Assembly (NCBI GenBank): GCA_905221605.1
Contig: CAJNDS010002121.1
Span: 459,501-523,500, forward strand
DNA from: Symbiodinium natans
Lineage: Eukaryota; Sar; Dinophyceae; Suessiales; Symbiodiniaceae
Direction of reading: 5' to 3'
Length of the DNA: 64,000 nt
A program made the position numbers and the translations under genes. The notes under the pieces are model-generated. The model was not told where the DNA came from, made no database searches, and saw nothing but the letters and a program-made list of their open reading frames with translations. Positions 51,601-57,839 of the stretch are shown here, piece by piece; within the stretch, counting starts at the first letter, position 1; each line of letters opens with the position of its first letter.

Positions 51601-53335
51601 AACGGGTTCTGTTGTATGGGCCCCTTCTTCGTATAGAGTATATAATACAAGGGCGTATATAAGGGGTCCCCGTTGAAGGGCCCCAAGATCACGAAACCTC
51701 CCTTTGAGCCCTAAACCCCCGAACCCTGAGCATGCGTTCGCTAATTCTAGGTTGCTGGAGAGCTTCATCCCCAAGTCCAAAAACCCCTCAACCCCTCCTA
51801 AACCCCAAGTGAACATCAAACCCCAACTAAACCCCTGAACCCCCGAACCCTAAACCCCCGAAGCCCTAACATCCCCCCAAATCCCCCAACCCTGTAAACC
51901 CTAAATCCCCTAAACCCCTTAACCCCCTTGAGCCCTTCAACCCCGATAATCCCTACAGACCCTATAAGCCCTGCAACCCTTTAAACCCTAAAATCCTGTA
52001 CTGTGAACTTTATAAACCTGTAAGGCCGATAAACCCTAACCTCCCCAAACCCGATAAACCCGAAAAAAAAACGATGGACGCCTGTTAACCCTATAAACAC
52101 CAATTAACCTATTAGCCCTATTTCACCCCTACAATACGCTACAAAACCCTACACACCCAATAAACCCGATTAACCTTATAAACCCGTAACCCTACTAACC
52201 CTAACCCGAAAAATCCTAAAGAACCCTCCCTAAACCCTAAACCCTAAACCCTAAACCCTAAACCCTAAACCCTAAACCCAAGAGGTGAGTGACTTCGACC
52301 GCCGGATGCCCCTGGCGGGTTTCGGTTTCGGCCTGCCGCGGGGGGCACCCAGCAGGGTTGTTTGGACTTCGGGCTTCAGGCTTCAGGCTTCAGGGTTTAG
52401 GGTTTAGGGTTTAGGGTTTAGGGTTTAGGGTTTAGGGTTTAGGTGTTTAGGTGTTTATGTGTTTAGGGTTTAGGTGTTTAGGTGTTTATGTGTTTAGGGT
52501 TTAGGTGTTTAGGGGCTCAGGGGTTTTGGGTTCAGGGTTTTAGGGCTTAGGGCTTAGGGTTTAAGGTTTGGGGCTTTAGGTTTAGGGGCTTTATAGGGTT
52601 TGAGGCCTTGCGGGATCTTTTGGGCTCAGCGGTTTTCAGGTTTTGGGTTTGTACTGGCACGGAATCTTCTAACTTTTGTCCAAGCCTAAATACCCATAGA
52701 TATTGCGATCTTCCTAGTTGACCAGTACAGACGTCTAGTAGGAGGGGGCGCTTTATGGGTACATGTTCATCAAATGTCTCTGATGCTTAATTTAAAGCAG
52801 TTGCTAACCCCCCAAACCCTCAACGCCCAACCCTCGAACCCTAGGCTCGAAACTGGTGCAGGGCGGAGTCTCTCATGGTAGTGGCACGCGCCCTTACGAT
52901 GTTCGCTAACCTCCCCTAAGAGGTTCAGACTGAGAAGGAACCATGTAACTACCCTATACTAAGAAGTCAACCGAAGTAAGATCCCTGCAAACCCTAAACC
53001 CTAAACCCTAAACCCTAAACCCTAAACCCTAAACCCTAAACCCTAAACCCAAGGATCAGCCGCGTGATGGCGCGATACTTCGCAGGGGACATTGATGTGA
53101 ACTCGATCCCTGGCCAGGCATGACTTCGCACAAGGATTCAGGGTTTTGGGGGGTCATGGTCCTTGGACCCTAAGCCCGAAACCCCAAACCCCAAACCCCA
53201 AACCCCAAACCCCAAACCCCAAACCCCAAACCCTAAACCCTAAACCCTAAACCCTAAACCCTAAACCCTAAACCCTCTCTGAGGGGAGTCACATGGCCCC
53301 TACGCCAGGGAACTGACGTCTACATCTACCTTTGA
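36613..53335 (+). CDS. Mitochondrial-type protein kinase of the PDK/BCKDK family, split by nested genes
   Basis: Exons: 36,613-36,697 (N-box, HLFYIFLELVKNAARAS), 38,609-38,674 (MNVTVPEVILHV), 38,782-38,808 (GEAVNSMLP), 50,694-50,760 (AFSYFYSSVKARPT), 52,283-52,337 (MPLAGFGFGLP), 53,054-53,117 (ISRVMARYFAGDIDVNSIPG) and 53,309-53,335 (GTDVYIYL, TGA). Pyruvate and branched-chain ketoacid dehydrogenase kinases are matrix serine kinases with a histidine-kinase-like fold: N-box, G1, then (F/W)(S/T)Y.(Y/F)(S/T)(S/T), then PLAGFG(Y/F)GLP-(I/L/T)SR, then GTD..(I)YL. Order and spacing fit. Phases join at 50,760/52,283, at 52,337/53,054 (GLP+ISR) and at 53,117/53,309 (GQ+GTD); the latter two introns have GC donors. 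The G1 motif DxGGG is not intact (VTD...GE), and the intron 38,809-50,693 would hold two other genes. The N-terminal helical domain and targeting peptide were not found. Family assignment is secure; a single continuous gene is inference. Confidence 0.7.
37092..37205 (+). repeat. TTTAGGG/CTTAGGG array
   Basis: Six TTTAGGG units, then eight CTTAGGG units, then TTTAGGG again: a clean homogenised variant block inside the array. Confidence 0.95.
37238..38039 (+). CDS. Candidate exons inside the kinase region, unassigned
   Basis: 37,238-37,320 (SQKRMAVIGNLEGWPFPF), 37,524-37,581 (VNNRDGFEVRFRAILNHK) and 37,954-38,039 (ASRRLQKGVAPRQVAIFGDF then SRFGVPC, TAG). They do not match the kinase family and may be unrelated or chance frames. 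37,003-37,089 is also open (ILTELLVRPQGSKDGRYPPY). Confidence 0.3.
37588..37740. mobile_element. Palindromic element family J, copy 2
   Basis: ACTTGGAGGTTCATGGTACT at the left and AGTACCATGAACCTC...CCTCCAAGTAC at the right; inner TTATAGCT / ACAGATATAA and TGTACTTATA / TATAAGTACAG. Confidence 0.9.
38025..38153 (+). repeat. Telomere-type insert bracketed by an 11-bp direct repeat
   Basis: GGTCCCCTGTT occurs at 38,027-38,037 and 38,143-38,153, with only TTTAGGG/TTTGGGG units between. It looks like an array inserted with duplication of the target. Confidence 0.85.
38609..38808 (+). CDS. Kinase exons: sheet leading to G1, and the S.LP segment
   Basis: 38,609-38,674, after gattacatcag, reads KYPGERAEIPSMNVTV then PEVILHV and ends at GTAACC. 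38,782-38,808, after atgcctctacag, reads GEAVNSMLP. In PDK-like proteins the pattern is P.(V/I).V......(V/I)...(V/I)SD.GGG....(S)..P(K)(I)(F)SY. The match is partial and DxGGG is absent, so this part may be decayed or another small exon was missed. Confidence 0.5.
39031..39548 (+). other. Telomere-repeat-free intergenic stretch, probable 5' region
   Basis: No TTTAGGG words. A+T-richer than its surroundings, with an inverted repeat (tcttcgttctctccctta...gggacc / ggtcccctta...agagaagagagaaagacc) at about 39,317-39,435. It ends with 'cccctctcgtcatcgtaggcctctag' directly before the ATG at 39,549. The cgtag could be a trans-splicing acceptor, because dinoflagellate mRNAs receive a spliced leader; no leader gene is seen here. 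Confidence 0.4.
39549..39969 (+). CDS. Small hypothetical gene, or first exons, with element G as intron
   Basis: ATG at 39,549 follows a repeat-free upstream region. Exon 1 (to about 39,712) is hydrophilic: MTPESQGNRDNRCHTGSLAQ, then GDLERPTTPESEHLEPKNSN, then DQNHDRIGSRASHN. Element G copy 2 then fills 39,711-39,823 and ends CCCCCAAAAG. From 39,824 a frame reads DWASQFGRDARGLGGPWMIE, then STRSCNAMAPTNLHQLALEV, FGRNLLSQ and TAG at 39,967. A second frame after the element is also open for a while, so the exact join is uncertain. No family recognised. The exons to 41,304 could belong to the same gene if the TAG is skipped. Confidence 0.5.
39711..39823. mobile_element. Palindromic element family G, copy 2
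   Basis: ATGGGGGTTTCCGAAACTAG at the left and GATTTTCGTAAACCCCCAAAAG at the right are inverted; inner TTTTTGGGGTCCTCTTTATA / GGTCTATTTTAGGGGCCCC. Confidence 0.9.
40344..41304 (+). CDS. 3' exons of an unrecognised gene
   Basis: 40,344-40,406 (EEGIWDHERSVKLADRGTGA), 40,602-40,668 (LRFDEHLGRLTDGFWRLRP, or another open frame), 40,805-40,857 (GGMNRSVLGKAGACLM), 40,911-41,053 (VGMVRASYGSCVLDIGLTCD then LIQVTGTIRNMRREQRSQKE) and 41,110-41,304 (after ctagataccag: VQKAMGSSASRTDGVLDRQS, CHVQYAPMWVVHISEVPDSA, SRTLGFIICRNNQA, TAG). The last two are long enough to be convincing. Telomere-type repeats lie between each pair. Function unknown. Confidence 0.5.
41396..49799 (+). CDS. SHQW/ankyrin-repeat protein (multi-exon, complete 3' end)
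   Basis: Exons in order: 41,396-41,499 (hydrophilic, Ser/Arg-rich), 41,596-41,730 (SHQWLGRDHPDPQGEQL), 42,081-42,182 and 42,460-42,838 (WLDYFS+VPQ, then a Trp/Cys-rich core RGWCRTEMWCKLLQ), 43,013-43,156 (YRLLLALFEHLVGLP), 45,574-45,650, 46,491-46,560, 47,066-47,203 (GFTPLHMACHF ankyrin), 48,258-48,362 (VELLVQHGASVNA), 48,642-48,698, 48,908-49,036 (LELRADPNGA), 49,188-49,277, 49,330-49,449 and 49,567-49,799 (TPLGFCTLFG, LLKSRADPEILNNRGLSPIQ, TGA). Dinoflagellate genomes carry many such proteins: an N-terminal domain with F(V/I)SHQW-HPDP, (W)(L/F)DYFS(V/M)PQ and RGWCR motifs, then ankyrin repeats. Ankyrin repeats bind proteins; the function of the N-terminal domain is not known to me. Phase-consistent joins: 41,730/42,081 (GTTTAG donor), 42,182/42,460 and 48,698/48,908 (GA donor). 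The start codon was not placed. Confidence 0.8.
41596..41730 (+). CDS. SHQW exon
   Basis: The frame reads ESWVIFISHQWLGRDHPDP then QGEQLAVLQDALGRLMAGQM. It ends CTG-G|GTTTAGGG: the first unit of the following telomere-type array gives the GT, and the next exon starts TC-GAG, restoring LVEHD. Confidence 0.85.
41731..42080 (+). other. Intron made of telomere-type arrays plus element A copy 4
   Basis: Starts GTTTAGGG, has nine units, element A copy 4 (41,791-41,904: ggatgcccagtagtaccc ... ggttactgggcagcc), five more units, then unique DNA ending CCAAGGAAAG. The frame joins across it. Confidence 0.75.
42081..42838 (+). CDS. DYFS-VPQ exons of the SHQW/ankyrin gene
   Basis: 42,081-42,182 ends ...AYIWLDYF+S; 42,460-42,838 continues VPQMVPDSAREEQLKHINSI, PYYVHSSELFLAVVPR, GWCRTEMWCKLLQVSDV. 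With GT at 42,183 and AG at 42,458-42,459 the phase is restored exactly. The exon ends at element A copy 5 with a likely GC donor (CCTT|GCTAGCCC). Confidence 0.85.
42175..42459 (+). repeat. Intron with a 16-bp exon-edge duplication
   Basis: CTACTTCAGTGTCTTG spans the exon edge at 42,175-42,190 and recurs at 42,355-42,370, with a TTTAGGG/CTTAGGG array and part of an element A between. The intron's 3' end (GGTGACTGGGCTACAAAG) is an element A right terminus, so one palindromic intron seems to have been split by a later insert. Confidence 0.85.
42835..42935. mobile_element. Element family A, copy 5 (right end decayed)
   Basis: CTTGCTAGCCCAGTGGTGCCC at the left, immediately at the exon's 3' edge. 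'cccgcataatagcaatggcgag' may be the worn right end. Confidence 0.65.
43013..43156 (+). CDS. SHQW/ankyrin gene exon, YRLLLALFEHLVG segment
   Basis: The frame reads PPKERKQQNDLQRYRLLLAL then FEHLVGLPLKQRDVEEP. (R)Y(R)-x-x-LAL(F/Y)-x-x-LVG-LP is a landmark of the family before the ankyrin repeats. Confidence 0.75.
43157..45430. repeat. 2.26-kb composite repeat intron bracketed by a 19-bp duplication
   Basis: CCTGGGATGCCCCCAGCAG ends the exon at 43,138-43,156 and recurs at 45,412-45,430. Between are TTTAGGG units (43,157-43,225), a 28-32 bp minisatellite of GCACCCGCAGCAAAAAAAAA (43,325-43,700), three copies of AGGTGAGTGAGTGACC, a roughly 115-bp minisatellite around ATCATGCGAGCATTG (43,760-44,320), A+T-rich DNA with a 30-bp ATAGAGAAAATAGAGGTTTTC repeat (44,330-45,175), and the first minisatellite again (45,180-45,380). 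The long minus-strand frames (FFFLLRVRGR...) are repeat artefacts. Confidence 0.85.
46491..46560 (+). CDS. Ankyrin exon
   Basis: After cccacgccag the frame reads ACAALAGDCGMIRSLLSAGA then SLH. A..L(A)..G....(I)..LL..GA...(H) is the second helix and loop of an ankyrin repeat. Element A copy 6 follows at once. Confidence 0.7.
46560..46667. mobile_element. Element family A, copy 6, with telomere units in its loop
   Basis: CTTGGTTGCCCATTAGTACC at the left; GTTACTGGGGCTAGCAAG at the right. The loop at about 46,598-46,622 is TTTGGGG/TTTAGGG instead of the usual sequence. Confidence 0.9.
46784..46895. mobile_element. Palindromic element family C, copy 2
   Basis: CTACTGGGACCCGGAGTAGG at the left, AGCTTGCTCCGGGGTCTCG at the right. 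The following 46,900-46,955 is open (GHEAHFKHKGQAVYR) and could be an ankyrin-gene exon. Confidence 0.85.
47066..47203 (+). CDS. Ankyrin exon
   Basis: The frame reads GFTPLHMACHFRSSALEPLQ then TLLELRADPHATSGATP, a textbook G.TPLH.A......(L)..LL...ADP repeat. Confidence 0.9.
47285..47398. mobile_element. Palindromic element family G, copy 3
   Basis: 'ggacacaaaatacagaccggcacat' at the left and 'tattttcgacaaccccccatgtgccgg' at the right; inner 'gattccc...gatccc'. More diverged than other copies. Confidence 0.55.
47625..47706. mobile_element. Palindromic element family E, copy 5
   Basis: GGGATGTTCTAACAGTCCTTAG and AAGGACTGCTAGGACAAGGG are inverted. The next 45 bp are open (VVGPVGNLEAERL). Confidence 0.85.
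47951..48049. mobile_element. Palindromic element family I, copy 3
   Basis: CTATTTGCTTAAGACTAGCC and GGGTTCTTAAGCAAATAG are inverted copies around catgagggtaatttagggattat. Confidence 0.95.
48258..48362 (+). CDS. Ankyrin exon
   Basis: Acceptor ggcaacaacccag (the same aacaacccag precedes the exon at 48,908). The frame reads TAEAVELLVQHGASVNAATT then LFKCLGDQVG. Confidence 0.85.
48424..48533. mobile_element. Palindromic element family G, copy 4
   Basis: GGTTTCCGAGATTTGGGGTACC at the left and TTATTTTTGTAAACCCCCC at the right; inner ATTGGGGTCCTGAC / GTCTAGATTAGGGGTCCC. Confidence 0.85.
48642..49036 (+). CDS. Two ankyrin exons joined by a GA-AG intron
   Basis: 48,642-48,698 (WAPIHTMAMGGVPPETLAK) and 48,908-49,036 (MLELRADPNGAAGG, SPPLGFLAYVGNSNAHL, IESAQLLIDSWPG). 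The best family join is GCG-AA|GATGCTG...CCCAG|G-ATG, that is A-K-M-L-E-L-R-A-D-P, which uses a GA donor. A downstream GT (gcgGTTAAG) would break the frame. Confidence 0.75.
49069..49187. mobile_element. Element family A, copy 7
   Basis: GGCCCAGTGGTGCCCTTTTCCC at the left, TTGTATTGGGCTACCAG at the right; 'aaagggtgc' is duplicated inside. Exon-like DNA (ASLLLVACSHIGRFIG) follows directly. Confidence 0.85.
49330..49799 (+). CDS. Last exons of the SHQW/ankyrin gene
   Basis: 49,330-49,449 reads AEDKTADVNRLYQTEGIWRF, then IELSCRAYSMCSREPPLLM. 49,567-49,799, after tctgaactcag, reads TKVFANMTTTPLGFCTLFGC, EDLAVFLLKSRADPEILNNR, GLSPIQLAS and continues to TGA at 49,797. TPLGF..(L)FG..(D)L..FLL...ADPE..NN.GL(S/T)P(I/L)QLA closes many proteins of this family. 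The intron between contains a G18 run. Confidence 0.85.
49985..50048. mobile_element. Family M-like element, copy 7
   Basis: 'atgtacctacatagggaaaa', 'cttgggccttaatta' and 'acttcccacactggg' match the family M core in order. 49,800-49,980 before it may be 3' untranslated DNA; I see no gene there. Confidence 0.6.
50110..50680 (-). repeat. Degenerate CCCTAAA-like block
   Basis: Diverged ccctaaa/cctgaa words with a short TTTAGGG piece. A 93-residue minus-strand frame is repeat-derived. 50,572-50,605 is open (AVTNLSREPL) but too short to call. Confidence 0.7.
50694..50760 (+). CDS. Kinase exon: FSYFYSS segment
   Basis: Acceptor ggcctgcag, then AFSYFYSSVKARPTVAAEDH, donor GAGGG|GTAAGG. It corresponds to the ATP-lid segment (F/W)(S/T)Y(M/L)(Y/F)(S/T)(T/S)A of PDK/BCKDK. 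The phase joins to 52,283 as REVSDFD. Confidence 0.8.
51189..51371 (+). CDS. Candidate exon, unknown product, inside the kinase intron
   Basis: Acceptor tattgtag, 61 open codons (LTTRWFHGGRPGLVLMPRF, DCRNRKTRRGHKIGPSAPVA, QWTLGKGPIGCGHYRRKEEL), donor CGAG|GTAACA. Good signals, but it does not match the kinase and the family would have it skipped. Could be a nested gene or pseudo-exon. Confidence 0.4.
51563..51698. mobile_element. Palindromic element family N
   Basis: GTTTCGTGGGCCCTTAATATG at the left and GAAGGGCCCCAAGATCACGAAAC at the right. Single copy recognised. Confidence 0.75.
51700..52270 (-). repeat. Degenerate then perfect CCCTAAA block
   Basis: Diverged ccctaaaccc/ccgataaacc words to about 52,220, then about six perfect CCCTAAA units up to the kinase exon. 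No gene seen. Confidence 0.85.
52283..53335 (+). CDS. Kinase exons: G2 box to C-terminus
   Basis: 52,283-52,337 reads EVSDFDRRMPLAGFGFGLP; the donor is GC (CTGCC|GCGGGG). 53,054-53,117 reads ISRVMARYFAGDIDVNSIPG; again a GC donor (GGCCAG|GCATGA). 53,309-53,335 reads GTDVYIYL and TGA. The joins give GLP-ISR and GQ-GTD exactly as in the family. The protein would stop about 30-40 residues earlier than usual. Confidence 0.8.
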
Positions 53336-53604
53336 CGCAGTGCCTGGCCTTTTCAGTGCCCTTATGGTCGTGGTGTTGTCTCAAAGTGAGAGCCTCCTTC
53401 AGTTTAGGGTTGAGGGTTTAGGGTTTCGGGTTTAAGGTTCAGGGTTTAGGGTTTAGGAGCTCCCCGCAGCCGCCTGATAGTAACTCAATCCCTAAGGCCT
53501 AGGTTTAGAACAAAACTAGGATTTTCGGATTTAGGTTGAAAGCTACGCACAAGTAAGGTCACTCTATTTAGTAGGTAGCCTCCTCTATTAAGTCAGTGTT
53601 CAAG

Positions 53605-54072
53605 TCTGCCAGGATACGCAGGACCAATGGCCCGCCAAAACTTCCGGGTGCGGTAACATGTGTTCCTGTTAGGGTTTAGGGTTTAGGGTTTAGGGTTTAG
53701 GGTTTAGGGTTTTTGTCATACTTTTAAAACGTATATCATTCCTGGACAGTTTTAAGGCAGCCAAAATCAGCTTCGACTATTCAGGCAGGGGGTGGGGGTT
53801 GGGGGGTGGGTTTAGGGGAACACACTCAAGGTTAAGGTTTAGGGTTCAGGGTTCTAAGGTTTACCCGGTTTACCCTAAACCCTAAACCCTAAACCCTAAA
53901 CCCTAAACCCTAAACCCTAAACCCTAAACCCTAGGGTGTAGGGTTTAGGTGGAACCCTCAACCTCTTCTTTAGGACCCACGAGTGCATTGAAGTTCCGAT
54001 GAAGGCAAGCTTTCCTGCGAGCGATACCCACCGATTGTGGCCAGACCCTGTTAGCCTGCGCAAAAGTCTCCA
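53605..54072 (+). CDS. Two candidate exons, unknown gene
   Basis: 53,605-53,650 (KSARIRRTNGPPKLPGA, then GTAACA). 53,974-54,072, after ctcttctttag, reads THECIEVPMKASFPASDTHR then LWPDPVSLRKSLQ. The second has a very good acceptor. Confidence 0.4.
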
Positions 54073-54112
54073 GGGTTCAGGCTGAGGGTATGAAGGGTTT
54101 GGGGGGGGCGGT

Positions 54113-54252
54113 TAGGGCTTAGGGTTTAGGGTTTAGGGTTTAGGGTTTAGGGTTTAGGGTTTAGGGTTTAGGGTTTAGGGTTTAGGGTTTAGGGTTTAGG
54201 GTTTAGGGTTTAGGGTTTAGGGTTTAGGGTTTAGGGTTTAGGGTTTAGGGTT
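54113..54252 (+). repeat. (TTTAGGG)n array
   Basis: About nineteen uninterrupted units. Confidence 0.97.
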
Positions 54253-55220
54253 GGCGTTCGTGTTCTCAACGGGTTTACAGTGTTTTGTAGGGTTTCGGGC
54301 TTATAGGCTGTAGGGTTTACAGGCTTGAGGGGGAATAGGACTGAAGGTTTTGGGCATGTAAGGTGCAGCCCTCTTGGCGCTCAGCGGCGCCTCGTTTTTT
54401 TTTGGTTGAGGGCAGCCTAAGTCCAGAAGATCCAGCCTCCCAAATGTTCAGGGTAAACCCTAAACCCTATAAACAGAAACCCTGCCCCCTAAACCCCCTA
54501 AACCCAAACCCAAAAACCCAAAACCCTAAACCCTAGACGACCCTAAACCCTATAAACCGCAAACCCCACAGCTTAAAGCTCGGGCGTAGGTCGTTTTTGA
54601 GCTTGGGGCTTCGGGTTTAGGCTGAAACGGCCTGAGGTTCAGAGGGGGCAAGTTTTGTTTGGGCTTCTGGCTTATCGGGCTTGCGCCAGACCTACGAAGC
54701 CCTTTAAACCCGAAACCCTAAGCCCTAAATCCGGGACGGGCTGGGGCTTCAGCCTATCAGGCTTGGATGTCTTTTGCGCTCGGATGCTGATTTGAAGCTC
54801 TAGGGTTTAGGGTTTAGGGTTTAGGGTGGGTTGGAGTGATCTAGACTACGGCCCCCCTTACTGGTACCTTTGTTTATGAAGCCAAAGCCCGAAACTCTGA
54901 AGCCTTAACCTTCGGAATATAGAGAACCCAAACAGGGACCCGAATTTTGCCTCAGCCCTAAACCCTAATCAAACCCCTGTAAGAGCAGCCTTGATTTCCA
55001 GCAAGAGACAAGGAGAGGCCCAGCAGGCCTCACATAGGCGGCCTGAATAATCAGAATAGGTGGGTTTAGGGCTAAGGGTCCGGTTTTTTTGGGGGGGGTA
55101 AATTATAATGATGCAGGGACCATAACAAATACTATTACAGCAATTATTCCGACCTCCTAGGCTCTACTGTGAGCCCGAAACCCCAAACCCAAATGTTAGT
55201 AATGAATCCGACCCCTATTT
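54253..55220. other. Mixed repeat-rich DNA without a supported gene
   Basis: Degenerate TTTAGGG/CCCTAAA words and scattered unique DNA. A 50-bp stretch at 54,365-54,405 is open (AALLALSGASFFFG) but weak. I see nothing else. Confidence 0.5.
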
Positions 55221-55223
55221 TAG

Positions 55224-55306
55224 CTTCGCCATGTGGCCATGGATGACTCGCAACTTCGCGCCCTTGTCGCCGAGCTGGGGGCTGTCAAAGACACAGCCGC
55301 TTGCGC
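55224..55306 (+). CDS. Candidate exon, unknown product
   Basis: After ctattttag the frame reads LRHVAMDDSQLRALVAELGA then VKDTAACAE. Helical, protein-like; no family recognised. Confidence 0.45.
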
Positions 55307-55609
55307 CGAACCCTAAGCCTGGAACCTAAACCCTGAACCCTGAAAACTAAACCCTGAACCCTAAACCATAAACCGAGCTCCGGGTTCGGGGTGTAGGGTT
55401 TGCAAGATGAATGGTTTAGTTGGTCTAAGGTTTGTGGTTCAGGGAAACTTGGTGTTTGTGCAGGAGGATGTTTTGTAGATGTATACTTTGTTTTATATAT
55501 GGTACCCCCCCCGGTACCTAGGTCTCCTTTTGTTCCCGGCCTCAGATAAGTTGTCTCTTGGAGGGTTTAGGGTTTCGGGCTAGGCTTCACTGCCAGATGC
55601 CATGATGTT

Positions 55610-56765
55610 CGTTTGAAAGTGCTGTACTGTCCCTAAAAAGCCAATCCCAGAAGCCGAAAATGCCGTACTGTCCCTAAAAAACCTAAAAAAACAATTCTGG
55701 TGGCCCATACAGAGCCAGGCCCTCTTCCAAAGATTGGTTTTTTGGGGACAGTACAGCACTTTGAAGGCCTGAGTTCCTGAGGTGCTCAAAGTGCTGTACT
55801 GTCCCGAAAAAACCAATCCCAGAAGCCGAAGATGCCGTACTGTCCCTAAAAAACCTAAAAAGCCAATTCTGGTGGCCCATACAATACAGACAGGCCCTCT
55901 TCCAAAGATTGGCTTTTTAGGGACAGTACAGCACTTTGAAAGTGCTGTACTGTCCCTAAAAACCAATCCCAGAAGCAGAAAATGCCGTACTGTCCCTAAA
56001 AAACCAAAAAAGCCAATTCTGGTGGCCTGTACAGACAGGCCCTCTTCCAAAGATTGGCTTTTTAGGGACAGTACAGCACTTTGAAGGCCTGAGGTACCGA
56101 AAGTGCTGTACTGTCCCTAAAAAACCAATCTTTTCGCGAGGGCCTGTCTGCATAGGTATCCAGAATTGGTTTTTTAGGTTTTTTAGGGACAGTGCGGCAC
56201 TTTCTGCTTGTGGGATTGGTTTTTTAGGGACAGTACAGCACTTTGAAGGCCTGAGGTGCTGAAAGCGCTGTACCGTCCTTAAAAACCAATCTTTTCGTGA
56301 GGGCCTACCTGTATAGGCCTCCAGAATTGGTTTTTAAGGTTTTTTTAGGGACAGTACGGCACTTTCGTCTTCTGGGATTGGTGTTTTAGGGACAGTACAG
56401 CACTTTGAAGGCCTGAGGTGCTCAAAGTGCTGTACTGTCCCGAAAAAACCAATCTTTGGAAGAGGGCCTGTCTGTATAGGCCACCAGAATTGGTTTTTTT
56501 CGGGACAGTACGGCATTTGCGGCTTCTGGGATTGGTTTTTTCGGGACAGTACAGCACTTTGAGCACCTCACGCCTTCAAAGTGCTTCCCTAAAAAACCAA
56601 TCTTTGGAAGAGGGCCTGTCTGCACAGGCCTCCAGAATTGGTTTTTTATAGGGACAGTACAGCGCTTTGAAGGCCTGAGGTGCTGAAATTCCTGTAATGT
56701 CCCTAAACACCCAATCTTTGGAAGAGACCTGGCTGTACAGGCCCCCAGTATTAGTTTTCTCAGAG
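55610..56765. repeat. Tandem array of inverted repeats (family P)
   Basis: Words TGCTGTACTGTCCCTAAAAA and their reverse complement TTTTTAGGGACAGTACAGCA alternate about a dozen times with CCAATCCCAGAAGC, CCAATTCTGGTGGCC and CCAATCTTTGGAAGAGGGCC. Repeating blocks are about 160-190 bp, each itself a set of hairpins. All open frames over it (up to 156 codons) are repeat artefacts. Confidence 0.95.
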
Positions 56766-56769
56766 AGTA

Positions 56770-57530
56770 CAGTTTGAACAGGAAGCAATCGAATCAATCT
56801 TATTCAACTATGTCTAAGCGTGATTTAGATATTAAGCTTCCTTGAATTGATTTAGTTAAGGGTCCACTTTTTCAATTCATTAATTTGATCCTGCAGTAAA
56901 GAAATTGAACGATGGGAATCCCTTAACTAAGTCAACTTCAACAAAATTTGTTTACTGCATCGTGATTGAATTGATTTATGTCATTGCTGTCTTTGAGTTA
57001 GCGGCCTACCAATTTACATGAAATTCTTTGACCCTTAAATAACTATATTCAGCCCGTGAAATTACGTTAGCTGAGTTGAGAATACGTACTTATCTTTACT
57101 AACTTTTTCATTGAACTCATTTAGTCAATGGTCTTATAAGCTTAAAGTCATCATTTAGTCAATGGTCTTCTAAGCTTAAAGTCATGTCCTTAACACGCCA
57201 GAAACTAATCAAGCTTGACACTACTTGAATTAAATTAGTTTCAAGAAACAACAAGCCCTTCGTTAAATTAAGTACTCTGTGCGTGTGTGCGAAAACAGTG
57301 AACATATTTTAGCTAATTTGATTCATGCTTAAATGAAGCAAAATTAGATCAGGTTTCCGAACAAGTATGTTTTACTAATATAGCACACTAGAACATTTGA
57401 TTAATCTCACTAGTGGTTCATTAAATTTAGTGAATTGATTACTTCGAGGTGGGTGAAAACATCAGTTAATCTAATTCAGATTAAGTATTAACGAAATAAA
57501 GGATGGTAATTTAGTTAGTTCGATGTAGTA
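56770..57530. other. A+T-rich island without telomere repeats
   Basis: Clearly A+T-richer than the rest of the window, with no TTTAGGG. It contains 'gaattgatttagttaaggg' and its inverted relative 'cccttaactaagtcaa', and a 34-bp tandem pair (tcatttagtcaatggtcttataagc... / ...tctaagc) near 57,116-57,185. No gene seen until 57,538. Confidence 0.75.
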
Positions 57531-57537
57531 AAATCAC

Positions 57538-57657
57538 CCTTGTCGCGCTTTCGCCCATGTGCATGGCAGCATCATCCACTCGATGGTCCTTGTAAAATTC
57601 TTCCGGCACGTGTTCGTTAATGCGATGCAGAAAGCTACCTTTTGCAGTAAAACCTAG
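57538..57657 (+). CDS. Candidate terminal exon, unknown product
   Basis: The frame reads PCRAFAHVHGSIIHSMVLVK then FFRHVFVNAMQKATFCSKT and TAG. It lies right after the A+T-rich island. No acceptor is obvious and another frame is partly open. Confidence 0.35.
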   Translation, partial: PCRAFAHVHGSIIHSMVLVKFFRHVFVNAMQKATFCSKT

Positions 57658-57839
57658 GCGCCGGGGGGGGTAGCATATATATATATATACATGTATATAT
57701 AGTTTTGTTTATGTTTGTTAGGGGGGGTTTGAGGTTTTGGGGTCTTTAGGGGCGTTTGGTTGAGTTCTGCTGTTGAGCACTTCAGGATATCAATGCTGGG
57801 CTTGCCCTAAACCCTAAACCCTAAACCCTAATGGTTACA

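Noticed and set aside
55580-56797. Overlapping frames up to 156 codons on both strands
   Set aside because: They are products of the inverted tandem array; the peptides repeat with the DNA unit and show no domain.
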